Positions 40,338 to 49,516 of a stretch of 64,000 bases of DNA are shown piece after piece. Each line of letters starts with the position of its first letter. Position 1 is the stretch's first letter. A model generated the notes under the pieces. The model saw only the letters and a program-made list of their open reading frames with translations, did not search any database and was not told the DNA's origin. Where the stretch lies: positions 1,240,001 through 1,304,000 of the forward strand of contig CAVQDV010000005.1 of NCBI GenBank assembly GCA_963711375.1, given 5' to 3'. The position numbers and the translations under genes were made by a program. The DNA comes from CAVQDV01 sp963711375. Its GTDB lineage: Bacteria > Pseudomonadota > Gammaproteobacteria > Coxiellales > Coxiellaceae.

Positions 40338-42491
40338 TTATTCCCTCTTAACACTCGATCTATTTTCTCGCCTCCAGAATGTAATAACAAGTGGCACTAA
40401 CATTAAGGCCATAATTCCCACAATAATCCAAATCGGCCACAAGGTCGGTTTATTCCACTCCTCCCTTTTTTGGTCCCTTTCTTTGGGATTCAGTCTTTCA
40501 TATTTTAACAAATTATTGGCGATAGGATTCGGCTTGCTGGGGCGATTCCAGCTGTGGCTGAGAACAAAATCAATGGGGTGAAATCCAAATAACCAAGGAC
40601 TATCTTCGCGCACAATTTTAAGGAGTTCTGTAATTTTGGCCTGTCTTTCAGGACCATTCGGCATATTTTTAATTTGATCAAAAAGCGCATTCACTTTAGG
40701 ATTGCTATAATTAGAAGCATTTTCTCCTCCTGATTTTACTATTCCGTTTGGTCCATAGAGCAAAAATAAGAAATTTTCCGGATCGGGATAATCAGCATTC
40801 CATCCCCACGAAAATATTTGCGCATTTCCACGACGAATTTTATCTTGAAAAGTATTATATTGCGTGGCGCGAATATTAAGCTGAATGCCTAATTTAGCAA
40901 ACTGCTTACGTAGCCAATTAAACAGAGCCTGGTCGTCGGGGTTTCCGCTAGAGGCCGCATCGTAATTTAAAATTAGCGCTCGGCCAGTTTTGGGGTCGAT
41001 GCCATTCGGATAGCCAGCTTCGACCATGAGTTTTTTCGCAAATGCTAGAGGTTTTCGTTTAATTTTTCCATGATCATCATAATAAACAACGGGATTGAAA
41101 TCCTTTTTTTCATATCCAAAAATACCAGGTGGAATGGGACCCTGCGCTGGAACCCCGCGGCCGTTTAAAAAAATAGAAATAAATTCTTCATAATCCACTG
41201 CAATCGCAATGGCCTGTCTTAATTTCTTTTGTTTTTCGCCATAGCCGCCAACGACGTCATCCTGCATATTAAATCCAATGTAAAATAATGAAGGACTAAT
41301 GCTGGTTTGTAGCTGTATTCCTTTTTTTTGTAATTCTGGAGAAACGATGGGTTTCCCATTCGCATCGAATCTTATCGCTTGATCAAAGCTGTCGGCACTC
41401 ACGCCCGATTTATCATAATAGCCTTGCAAAAATTTATACCAGCGCGGAATACTTTCTTTATCAAGACTAAAAATAAATTTATCAACGAAAGGCATTGGTT
41501 TTCCGGCATCTTCTAAATAGCCTTTTTCTTTGTCGCCAGGCTCGCCAACGCTCGGATATTTTTCTCCATGAAAGTTTGGATTACGTTCAAGAACCATTTG
41601 TTTATTGGGATTATTCTCGGCTAAAAGATAGGGGCCGCTGCCTATAGGAAACCAGTCGAGTGTAATATTTTTTTCTTTCATTCCGGGTTGGGAATAAAAA
41701 TAATCGGCCTCCCAAGGAATAGGTGCAAAAAAGGGCATGGCGAGCCAATATTTAAATTGTGAATAAATACCCTTAATTTTTATTTGATAATGATATCGAT
41801 CAATGACTTTAACGCCTTCGAGTGGATAATTTCGCAAATCCAGAAATGCATTTTTATCGGGAAGCTTTTTATAGGCATTTTGTAGAGTTTTTCCATATTC
41901 AGGAAAGCCCACGATATAATCGCTCATCAATCCAAATATAGGAGATTGAAGAGCGGGGCTTGCGAGGCGTTTGATTTCGTAAGCAAAGTCATCGGCAGTG
42001 ACTTCCCGAGTGCCCTGATATTTGAAATCATTGAGTGAATAAATGGGGGCAAGATCTTTAGCGCTTAGATGATGATAGCGATACTCCCCCTTCTCATCTT
42101 TGGCTAGGGCAGGGTGAGGCTGATAATACATGCCTGGTTTTATTTCAATGTCATAAAGGCTATAGGCAATTTTTTTAGGATCGACATTTTCCGGTAATTT
42201 TTGTCCTTTGGTATTGTAATAGGTCACCGTTGGCATTTTGGCGGCGGCTAATGGCACGAGCTCTACAGGCCGCTTTAAATAATCGTACTGAAGGGGGGGC
42301 TCGTATATTTGGGCAATAAATAGGGTTTCATCCGAAGAGTAGGATTTAGCGGGGTCCAATGTTTTAGGCGGACCCGTGAAGGCTCCATAGCGGATATTTT
42401 CTTGGCTATTTGTTTGATGAGGATTATTCCATTGCGCCGCAGCGGGGCAACAAATAGAGGCAAACACCAAGGCGAGGAACATCCGTTTCAT
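40338..42491 (-). CDS. Peptide ABC transporter substrate-binding protein with C-terminal membrane anchor
   Basis: 717 residues from ATG 42491 (an upstream in-frame ATG at 42518 would precede the signal peptide with charged residues). Signal peptide MKRMFLALVFASICCPAAA, SBP_bac_5 domain over most of the length (TLDPAKSYSSDETLFIAQIYEPPLQYDY; WFPIGSGPYLLAENNPNKQM; GWNADYPDPENFLFLLYGPNG). A hydrophobic helix WPIWIIVGIMALMLVPLVI with a basic tail (WRRENRSSVKRE) ends the protein: a C-terminal inner-membrane anchor, unusual for a Gram-negative periplasmic binding protein. First gene of the transporter operon. Confidence 0.9.
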   Translation of the reverse strand: MKRMFLALVFASICCPAAAQWNNPHQTNSQENIRYGAFTGPPKTLDPAKSYSSDETLFIAQIYEPPLQYDYLKRPVELVPLAAAKMPTVTYYNTKGQKLPENVDPKKIAYSLYDIEIKPGMYYQPHPALAKDEKGEYRYHHLSAKDLAPIYSLNDFKYQGTREVTADDFAYEIKRLASPALQSPIFGLMSDYIVGFPEYGKTLQNAYKKLPDKNAFLDLRNYPLEGVKVIDRYHYQIKIKGIYSQFKYWLAMPFFAPIPWEADYFYSQPGMKEKNITLDWFPIGSGPYLLAENNPNKQMVLERNPNFHGEKYPSVGEPGDKEKGYLEDAGKPMPFVDKFIFSLDKESIPRWYKFLQGYYDKSGVSADSFDQAIRFDANGKPIVSPELQKKGIQLQTSISPSLFYIGFNMQDDVVGGYGEKQKKLRQAIAIAVDYEEFISIFLNGRGVPAQGPIPPGIFGYEKKDFNPVVYYDDHGKIKRKPLAFAKKLMVEAGYPNGIDPKTGRALILNYDAASSGNPDDQALFNWLRKQFAKLGIQLNIRATQYNTFQDKIRRGNAQIFSWGWNADYPDPENFLFLLYGPNGIVKSGGENASNYSNPKVNALFDQIKNMPNGPERQAKITELLKIVREDSPWLFGFHPIDFVLSHSWNRPSKPNPIANNLLKYERLNPKERDQKREEWNKPTLWPIWIIVGIMALMLVPLVITFWRRENRSSVKRE

Positions 42492-42564
42492 TCTAGTAAT
42501 GTAGCATCTATCGGCCATCTAAACTATACTTAATGGGTCCACGGAAAAAAGGGCGATTGAACCA

Positions 42565-44334
42565 ATGATTCACAATAAAGATTTTCGATTACTTGTCATC
42601 GATGATAATCTGGGGCTTCACGAGGATTTTCTAAAAGCCTTAGGAAGGGACAAGATTGACACGGCTAAACGCAGCCCAAAAAATGTGGATCAAATTCGAA
42701 AAGCGATAGAAGAAAATAAGCCCTATGCCCTGGCTTTCATTAATTATCAAACGCCTATCGGTGCGGAAGAGATCGAAAAAATTAAAGAAATTTGGGAGCT
42801 CGATCAGGATATTCAAATTATTATTGGCATGGAATATTCGGATTATTCATGGGAAAAAATTATTAAAGAGCTCGGCCAAAATGAAAATTTACTACTTATA
42901 AAAAAGCCCTTTGATCTTCTCGCGCTTCGTCAGTTGTCTTTTGCGCTAACGAAAAAATGGGAGTTAATAAAAGAGTCACAGCAATTTTCAAAGTTACTTG
43001 AGGAAAGCGAGAAAGATCGCGCTAATTTTTTGCAGTATCAAGCCACGCATGATTTGCTCACGGGATTGCCTAATCGAACACTTTTAATCGACAGAATTCA
43101 GCAGGCCATCAATTTAGCAAAACGTGAAAAAGGAATGTTTAGTGTCTTAGTTTTTGATTTAGATCGCTTCAAACTGGTGAATGATAGTTTTAGTTATTCT
43201 CTGGGAGACGAATTACTACAACGCATTGCTAAGCGAATTAAAGCGGTCACTCGAGAGTCTGATACCATCGCAAGAGTGAGTGGTGACAAGTTTATTGCTG
43301 TTTTTGTTTTAATTCCAGATGATGATGCTTTAAGCACAATTGCAAATAAAATTTTAGATGTATTTAAGAAGCCTTTTAAAATTTTGGACACAGAAGTAAC
43401 GATCTCTGTAAGCGTGGGAGTCAGCATTTTTCCGCGTGATGGGGCTACTCCCGATGAATTATTGCAAAACGCCGAAATTGCGATGTTTCGGGCAAAAGAA
43501 ATCGGTGAAAATCAAATTAACTTTTATTCACCCGGTGTTGCCGCCCATGCTATCGAATATTTGGAAATGGAAACCGCTCTGCATAGGGCTCTCGAAAAAA
43601 AAGAATTTTATCTTTGCTATCAACCAGAAATTGATATTACCAGCGATGAAATTATTTCGGCGGAGGCCTTGATTCGTTGGCAACACCCCAAAAAAGGCCT
43701 TATTTTACCGAATGATTTTATACCGCTAGCAGAGCGAACGGGCGTTATTGTTCCCATTGGCACTTGGGTGCTAAGAGAGGCCTGTGCACAAAATAAAAAA
43801 TGGCAAGATGCAGGACTAGCACCTATACGAATAGCGGTTAATATTTCGTCGAGACAATTTAAACAGTCGAATTTTGTCGAGGTTGTTAAAAATATTTTAG
43901 AAGAAACTGGCTTAAAAGGGGAGTTTTTAGAGCTTGAGCTTACCGAAAATCTTCTAGTCAAAATGGCAGAAGCAGAGACGACGCTTTTTGAATTAAAAAA
44001 ATTGGGCGTGAGCATTGCGCTCGATGATTTTGGGAGCGGATATTCTAGTTTAGGCTATCTTAGGCATATGCACATCGATAGGTTGAAGATCGATCAATCC
44101 TATGTGAAAAATATCGCGTTTGAGAATGAGGATGAAATCATTATCAAAGCCATTATTTCGATGGCACAAAGTTTGAATTTGAATATTGTGGCTGAAGGAG
44201 TTGAAACGCAAAAACAGCTAGACTTCTTAAAAGCGAAGCATTGCCGAGAAATGCAAGGTTATTTTTTTAGTAAACCGGTACGTGCCCAGGCACTGGAGGC
44301 TTTGCTAAAACAGCAAAAGGATCGTAAACTATAG
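42565..44334 (+). CDS. Receiver-GGDEF-EAL protein with inactive receiver and inactive GGDEF
   Basis: 589 residues. Receiver (about 6-130): the acidic pair VIDDN and the KKPFD lysine are kept, but the phospho-acceptor is Asn60 (FINYQTP where its paralogues have FVDIR) and the switch Thr is Met89. GGDEF (about 160-320) reads SGDKF (239-243), so no cyclase activity is expected, but the RESD inhibitory site (230-233) remains. EAL (about 330-580) is intact: EALIRW (367-), ELTEN, LDDFGSGYSSL, KIDQSYV, AEGVET. Likely a cyclic-di-GMP phosphodiesterase, not phosphorylatable. First gene of a five-gene operon. Confidence 0.92.
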   Translation: MIHNKDFRLLVIDDNLGLHEDFLKALGRDKIDTAKRSPKNVDQIRKAIEENKPYALAFINYQTPIGAEEIEKIKEIWELDQDIQIIIGMEYSDYSWEKIIKELGQNENLLLIKKPFDLLALRQLSFALTKKWELIKESQQFSKLLEESEKDRANFLQYQATHDLLTGLPNRTLLIDRIQQAINLAKREKGMFSVLVFDLDRFKLVNDSFSYSLGDELLQRIAKRIKAVTRESDTIARVSGDKFIAVFVLIPDDDALSTIANKILDVFKKPFKILDTEVTISVSVGVSIFPRDGATPDELLQNAEIAMFRAKEIGENQINFYSPGVAAHAIEYLEMETALHRALEKKEFYLCYQPEIDITSDEIISAEALIRWQHPKKGLILPNDFIPLAERTGVIVPIGTWVLREACAQNKKWQDAGLAPIRIAVNISSRQFKQSNFVEVVKNILEETGLKGEFLELELTENLLVKMAEAETTLFELKKLGVSIALDDFGSGYSSLGYLRHMHIDRLKIDQSYVKNIAFENEDEIIIKAIISMAQSLNLNIVAEGVETQKQLDFLKAKHCREMQGYFFSKPVRAQALEALLKQQKDRKL

Positions 44335-44362
44335 TTGTAAAAACCACAGCAAGGAGTGCGTT

Positions 44363-44926
44363 ATGGTTGGTCTCATTCAAAAAATTCTCTTTGATATGAT
44401 CCTAAAAGTGGCCGGGGAAGACAAACTGGAAGAGATCAAAAAGGTGGCGGGACTTCCTCCCGACCGAAACTTCCAAATCAATCTGGTTTATTCGGATGAA
44501 GAGTGGCAACGCTTACTGGATGCTGCTCTTAAAGTGCTAAATCTTACCCAGGAGCAGGCAGAAGATATTTACGCAGATTTTTTCGGCACTGATGCGCTAA
44601 AGCGTTTTCCCGTCTGGTTTAATACTTGCAAAAATTCCTATGAGTTTTTATTAATTCAGCCCACGATTCATAATTGCTTCGCCACAGGGGTTTCTAACGA
44701 AAAAGACAGAAGTGGTATTAATGACAAATTCACGGTGGAAAAGCTTCCGAATAAAATTATTACTCGTTATAAGTCACCTAATAAACTCTGTGGTTTATAT
44801 AAATCCTTAGCAAAATGGATGATTAATCATTATAAGGATGAAGCGACTATTGAGGAAACACAATGCATGAAATCGGGCGCGTCCGAATGTGAGATTCACG
44901 TTCAATGGAAAAATCAGGTAAGTTAG
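44363..44926 (+). CDS. H-NOX heme-nitric oxide/oxygen-binding sensor
   Basis: 187 residues, the length of a stand-alone bacterial H-NOX. N-terminal helical part MVGLIQKILFDMI, proximal haem ligand candidate His103 (FLLIQPTIHN), and the C-terminal QCMKSGASECEIHVQW typical of the family. The haem-propionate motif YxSxR reads YKSPN (136-140), so the Arg is replaced. AAGGAG precedes the ATG. The next gene, one base on, is a hybrid histidine kinase, the usual partner of NO-sensing H-NOX proteins. Confidence 0.85.
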   Translation: MVGLIQKILFDMILKVAGEDKLEEIKKVAGLPPDRNFQINLVYSDEEWQRLLDAALKVLNLTQEQAEDIYADFFGTDALKRFPVWFNTCKNSYEFLLIQPTIHNCFATGVSNEKDRSGINDKFTVEKLPNKIITRYKSPNKLCGLYKSLAKWMINHYKDEATIEETQCMKSGASECEIHVQWKNQVS

Positions 44927-44927
44927 A

Positions 44928-47255
44928 ATGAATGAAGAAGCTAGTCTGATACATCAGGAAATTGAAGCGATTTCTGATAAACTTTGTGTGGCTGTGAAAG
45001 GGGAATTTGATTTCACCGTTGAGGTCCACAATCCCGATGAAAGTCTACAAAAATTAAGTATGCTCATTAATTTCGTCTTAGATGCGGCACGTCGATCTCT
45101 AGCGGATATAAAAGAAAAAAATACTAAATTAACCGAGCTGGATAAACTAAAATCCGATTTCTTGGCGAATGTGAGTCATGAGCTTCGGACCCCACTTACG
45201 CTAATTTTAGGGCCGTTAGACTCCATATTAAGTGATTCCACTTTAAGGCTTTCCGATGAGCGTCGCCAAGATTTGTTACGAATACAACGCAATGCTAATC
45301 GCCTTTACTTACTGGTGAATGATCTGCTCGATTTTTCAAAAGCTGAAGCGGGCAAGCATAAAGTGCATGAAGAAGTAATCAACATAAATGCCGTCATCTC
45401 AGAAATTATTGATGACGCACAAGGTTTGGCAATCGATCGAAAATTAGCTCTAGAGTATCTTGGGTGCCCCACATTAAATTCGGTTTTGTTTGATCGGAAA
45501 ATGTTGGGGAAAATAGTCCTTAATCTCGTGAGCAATGCGATTAAATTCACCCCGCAGGGCGGCAAAGTGACGGTTCAACTTATTCAAGACGCAGATGCTA
45601 TTCAGCTCATTGTTAAAGACAATGGCATAGGTATTCCACAGGATCAATTGCAGCATATATTCCAGCGATTTCATCAAATCGATTCCTCTAGAACTCGAGC
45701 TTATGAAGGCACGGGTATTGGTTTGGCACTTATCCAGGAATTTATTACCTTAATGGGTGGAAGTATCCAAGCGGAAAGTCAGGAGGGAAAAGGTTCGACA
45801 TTTAGCGTAAAACTGCCATTGCATATTCCTGATGCGGCCCAGCTCTCTCAATTTGAGCTTGAAAAATCCATTACGGCTGATGAAAAAATCTTGCTTTTGC
45901 CTAGAAGGGAAGCGAATCGGGTAGCACCCGTGAAGCCAAAAATTGAGGGCAAATTTCCCCTCATTTTGGTTGTGGATGACAATGAGGATATTTGTTCTCA
46001 TATGAGTTCATTGCTCAGTGATTCCTATGAGCTTATTACGGCCAGTAATGGCAATCTCGCGTTGGAAGCTATTTATCAGCATCATCCCAGTATTGTTTTA
46101 TCGGATGTTATGATGCCGGTCATGGATGGTTACGAGCTAACCAGGAAAATAAAAGACGATCCTGCTATTAAAGATACGCCTGTTATTCTGGTTACGGCTG
46201 AAGCGAGAAAAGAGGCCGTTTTAGTGGCTACGGGGGCATTAGCGGATGATTATTTGCCTAAGCCATTTTCAGTCGAGCAATTAAGGGCGCGTATCATCGT
46301 GGCCCTTAGGAATGTTCAGTTAAAAGAAATAAATAAGAAATTATCAGCTGAAATAGACGCGCGAAAAAAAGCGGAGGAAGAGGCGGCTGAATTAAATAGT
46401 AGGCTTGTGATGGTGGCTAGAAGAGCCGGGATGTCTGATCTAGCCACCAGCATTTTGCATAATGTGGGCAACATTTTAAATAGTGCAAACATTTCAGTTC
46501 GATTATTGCTAGAAAACCTGGACAAAAAAGATTGCGAAAAACTCATTAAAATTTCCGATATGTTTAAGGAGCATGCCACTGATCTTACGGATTTTTTAAC
46601 AAACGATTCCAGAGGGAAATTATTGCCAAAATATTTAAACTCACTCGCTAAGGTTATTGCTGAAGATCGTCATAAAGATGAGGTAGAAACGCAGAATTTG
46701 GCGACGCATATTAAACATATAGAAAGTATTGTGAGCATGCAAAAGGCACTTAGTGGTATCAATGGTGTGACAGAAAAATTTTTTGTGCCAGAGGTAATTG
46801 AAGATGCTTTTAAAATTTGTGGCGAGAAATTAGCAAACATGAATATCGAGGTAAAAAAAGAATTTAAAGATGCGCCCTTTATCGTCTCTGACAAGTCCAA
46901 GGTTTTACAGATTCTCGTTAACTTAATTCAAAATGCCAAGGATGCTTTCTTATTTTCAGATTATGAATTTCCAAAGAAAATCATAAGTGTTAGCGTTCAT
47001 CAAACGGAAAGTAAGGATCCTATCAAAAATTCCGCTATAAATATTGAGGTTTCAGATAATGGTATTGGCGTGGTCCCCGAAAATCTCATCAAGATTTTTA
47101 CCTTTGGTTTTACAACGAAGCCCACGGGTCATGGGTTTGGATTGCATAGTAGCGCGATATCCGCAAAAGAATTAGGTGGGGCATTATTAGCAAAAAGCGA
47201 GGGCGTTGGATTGGGGACCACTTTTTCTCTAACATTACCCCAGAATAGGAATTAA
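44928..47255 (+). CDS. Hybrid sensor histidine kinase with two kinase cores
   Basis: 775 residues, cytoplasmic (no membrane helix). Order: short N-terminal helical region, HisKA with His84 (VSHELRTPLT), HATPase_c (about 185-300: NLVSNAIKF, DNGIGIP, GTGIGLAL), receiver (about 346-465, phospho-acceptor Asp393 in LSDVMMP), coiled coil, then a second dimerisation segment with candidate His511 (SILHNVGNILNSA) and a second HATPase (about 620-770: NLIQNAKDAF, DNGIGVV, GHGFGLHS). Placed right after H-NOX, it is the probable H-NOX-controlled kinase of the operon. Confidence 0.92.
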   Translation: MNEEASLIHQEIEAISDKLCVAVKGEFDFTVEVHNPDESLQKLSMLINFVLDAARRSLADIKEKNTKLTELDKLKSDFLANVSHELRTPLTLILGPLDSILSDSTLRLSDERRQDLLRIQRNANRLYLLVNDLLDFSKAEAGKHKVHEEVININAVISEIIDDAQGLAIDRKLALEYLGCPTLNSVLFDRKMLGKIVLNLVSNAIKFTPQGGKVTVQLIQDADAIQLIVKDNGIGIPQDQLQHIFQRFHQIDSSRTRAYEGTGIGLALIQEFITLMGGSIQAESQEGKGSTFSVKLPLHIPDAAQLSQFELEKSITADEKILLLPRREANRVAPVKPKIEGKFPLILVVDDNEDICSHMSSLLSDSYELITASNGNLALEAIYQHHPSIVLSDVMMPVMDGYELTRKIKDDPAIKDTPVILVTAEARKEAVLVATGALADDYLPKPFSVEQLRARIIVALRNVQLKEINKKLSAEIDARKKAEEEAAELNSRLVMVARRAGMSDLATSILHNVGNILNSANISVRLLLENLDKKDCEKLIKISDMFKEHATDLTDFLTNDSRGKLLPKYLNSLAKVIAEDRHKDEVETQNLATHIKHIESIVSMQKALSGINGVTEKFFVPEVIEDAFKICGEKLANMNIEVKKEFKDAPFIVSDKSKVLQILVNLIQNAKDAFLFSDYEFPKKIISVSVHQTESKDPIKNSAINIEVSDNGIGVVPENLIKIFTFGFTTKPTGHGFGLHSSAISAKELGGALLAKSEGVGLGTTFSLTLPQNRN

Positions 47256-47275
47256 TAATTATAAAAAGGATTGCT

Positions 47276-49516
47276 ATGAATACTGAACAAAACTTACGAA
47301 TACTAGTGATCGATGATAATCCAGAAATTCACCGTGATTTCATCAAAGTGTTGACGACAAATAGTTCGAACAGAAGCGAATTGGAAGGATTTGAAAAAGA
47401 ATTGTTTGGGACGAATAGGAGTGACAAAAATGCCTTGCCTTCCTTTCATATCGACACGGCGATGCAGGGTCAAGAGGGGTTTGAGCGGATTTCAAAGGCC
47501 ATCCAAGAAAATAATCCTTATGCCTTGGCCTTCGTTGACATACGTATGCCGCCAGGCTGGGATGGAATCGAAACCATTAAACATATTTGGAAAGTAGATC
47601 CCGATATCCAGATTGTGATTTGTACGGCCTATTCCGATTATTCTTGGGAACAGACTGTGGAAGAACTGGGTCAACGTGAGAATTTATTAATTCTGAAAAA
47701 ACCCTTTGATCAAATTGCCGTTCAGCAATTATCTTGCGCACTCACCAAAAAATGGCAGCTCGTAAAAGAGTCTCATGAATACACCAAATCGCTCGAAGTA
47801 AGTGTTAAAGAACGTACTCTATTATTACAGCAATCCTTATCGGTGACGCGTGGCACTCTAGAATCCTCAGCAGATGGGATTTTTGTGGTGGATAAGGAGG
47901 AGCGCATTATTGATTTTAACCAAAAACTTTTAGAAATTTGGGAGATCCCTTCTATCATTATCGACCGCAAAGATGGTAAAGCGTTATTAGAAACGATTTC
48001 GGGTCAAGTAACAGAACCAGACAAATTTTTAAAAATGACCAAGGAATTTTTTTTACAAGGAGATTCGATTAATCTCATAAAGCTGAAAACAATCGATAAT
48101 CGTACCATAGAATATTGCTCACAAGTCTATAGAATGAATGGTGAAATTGGCGGACAAATATGGAGTTTTCGAGATGCAACGGAACGTGCAAAATTAGAGG
48201 AAGAAATTAAATATCAGGCGACACATGATATTTTGACAGGATTGCCGAATCGTGCCCTTTTAATGGATAGAATTCAACAAGCCATTGCATTATCTAAGCG
48301 TACTAATACCCTGTTTGGTGTTCTATTTTTTGATTTAGATCGGTTTAAATTAATTAATGATAGCTTTAGTCATTCTGCTGGCGATGAGCTATTACAACAA
48401 ATTGCTAAACGCATTAAGTTTGCGATACGAGAGTCGGACACGATTGCAAGATTGGGAGGTGATGAGTTTATTGGTTTGCTTGTTTCAATGTCAGATAGCC
48501 AAGCTCTGGAGATAATCACCGACAAAATCATGGCCATTTTTAAGCACCCTTTTAAAGTAATGGAGCATGACCTCACGATTTCCGTCAGCATCGGCGCGAG
48601 TATTTATCCACGTGATGGAAACACTCCGGACGAGTTGCTGCGAAATGCCGATATCGCGATGTATCGTGCTAAAGATATGGGTGGAAATCAACTTCAATTT
48701 TATTCACCTGATATTAATACGCATAATATCGAGCGGCTTGAACTGGAAACGGCCCTGAGTTTGGCCTTACAACGAAATGAATTCTTTTTGTGTTATCAAC
48801 CGGAAATGGATGTGGCCTCAAATGAAATGATTTCCGTTGAGGCATTAATTCGTTGGCAACACCCAGAAAATGGAGTTATTTTACCAATCGATTTTATACC
48901 GATTGCGGAGCAAACGGGTCTTATTGTTCCCATAGGGGCCTGGGTAATTAAAGAAGCCTGTGCACAGAATAAAAAATGGCAAGAAGCTGGATTGCCGCCG
49001 ATTCGAGTGGCTGTCAATATTTCGACGAAGCAGTTTAAACAGCCTAATTTTACTGAAGTCATTAAAGGGGCATTAGCAGAATCTGGCTTAGCTCCGGAAT
49101 TTCTTGAGCTTGAGCTTACTGAAAATCTTTTTATCAAAATTGGGGATGCCAAGGACACGCTTTCTGAATTAAAAAATATGGGCGTGAGCATTGCGCTTGA
49201 TGATTTCGGCACTGGGTATTCGAGTTTAGGCTATCTCAGACAAATGAATATTGATCGCTTGAAAATAGATCAATCCTACGTGAAAAATATTAATGCCGAT
49301 AATGGGGATGAAGTTATAATTAAAGCGATTATTTCTATGGCAAAAAATTTAAATCTTGATGTTATTGCCGAAGGTGTTGAGACCCAGAAACAATTAGAGT
49401 TTCTCCAGTCGAAGGATTGCGATGAAATGCAAGGTTATTTTTTTAGTAAGCCTCTGTTGGCAGAGGAACTGGAAACGATTTTAAAAAACCCTAAAAAACC
49501 GCCTTCTGAAAAATAA
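47276..49516 (+). CDS. Receiver-PAS-GGDEF-EAL bifunctional cyclic-di-GMP protein
   Basis: 746 residues. Receiver with Asp88 (AFVDIRMPPGWDG), Thr117 and KKPFD all present. A PAS domain at about 190-305 (SSADGIFVVDKEERIIDFNQ). GGDEF domain with the metal-binding FFDLDRFK, an intact GGDEF (394-398) and inhibitory RESD site (385-388). EAL domain with EALIRW (522-), ELTEN, LDDFGTGYSSL, KIDQSYV, AEGVET. The only member of the operon that looks fully competent for phosphorylation, synthesis and hydrolysis. Confidence 0.94.
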   Translation: MNTEQNLRILVIDDNPEIHRDFIKVLTTNSSNRSELEGFEKELFGTNRSDKNALPSFHIDTAMQGQEGFERISKAIQENNPYALAFVDIRMPPGWDGIETIKHIWKVDPDIQIVICTAYSDYSWEQTVEELGQRENLLILKKPFDQIAVQQLSCALTKKWQLVKESHEYTKSLEVSVKERTLLLQQSLSVTRGTLESSADGIFVVDKEERIIDFNQKLLEIWEIPSIIIDRKDGKALLETISGQVTEPDKFLKMTKEFFLQGDSINLIKLKTIDNRTIEYCSQVYRMNGEIGGQIWSFRDATERAKLEEEIKYQATHDILTGLPNRALLMDRIQQAIALSKRTNTLFGVLFFDLDRFKLINDSFSHSAGDELLQQIAKRIKFAIRESDTIARLGGDEFIGLLVSMSDSQALEIITDKIMAIFKHPFKVMEHDLTISVSIGASIYPRDGNTPDELLRNADIAMYRAKDMGGNQLQFYSPDINTHNIERLELETALSLALQRNEFFLCYQPEMDVASNEMISVEALIRWQHPENGVILPIDFIPIAEQTGLIVPIGAWVIKEACAQNKKWQEAGLPPIRVAVNISTKQFKQPNFTEVIKGALAESGLAPEFLELELTENLFIKIGDAKDTLSELKNMGVSIALDDFGTGYSSLGYLRQMNIDRLKIDQSYVKNINADNGDEVIIKAIISMAKNLNLDVIAEGVETQKQLEFLQSKDCDEMQGYFFSKPLLAEELETILKNPKKPPSEK

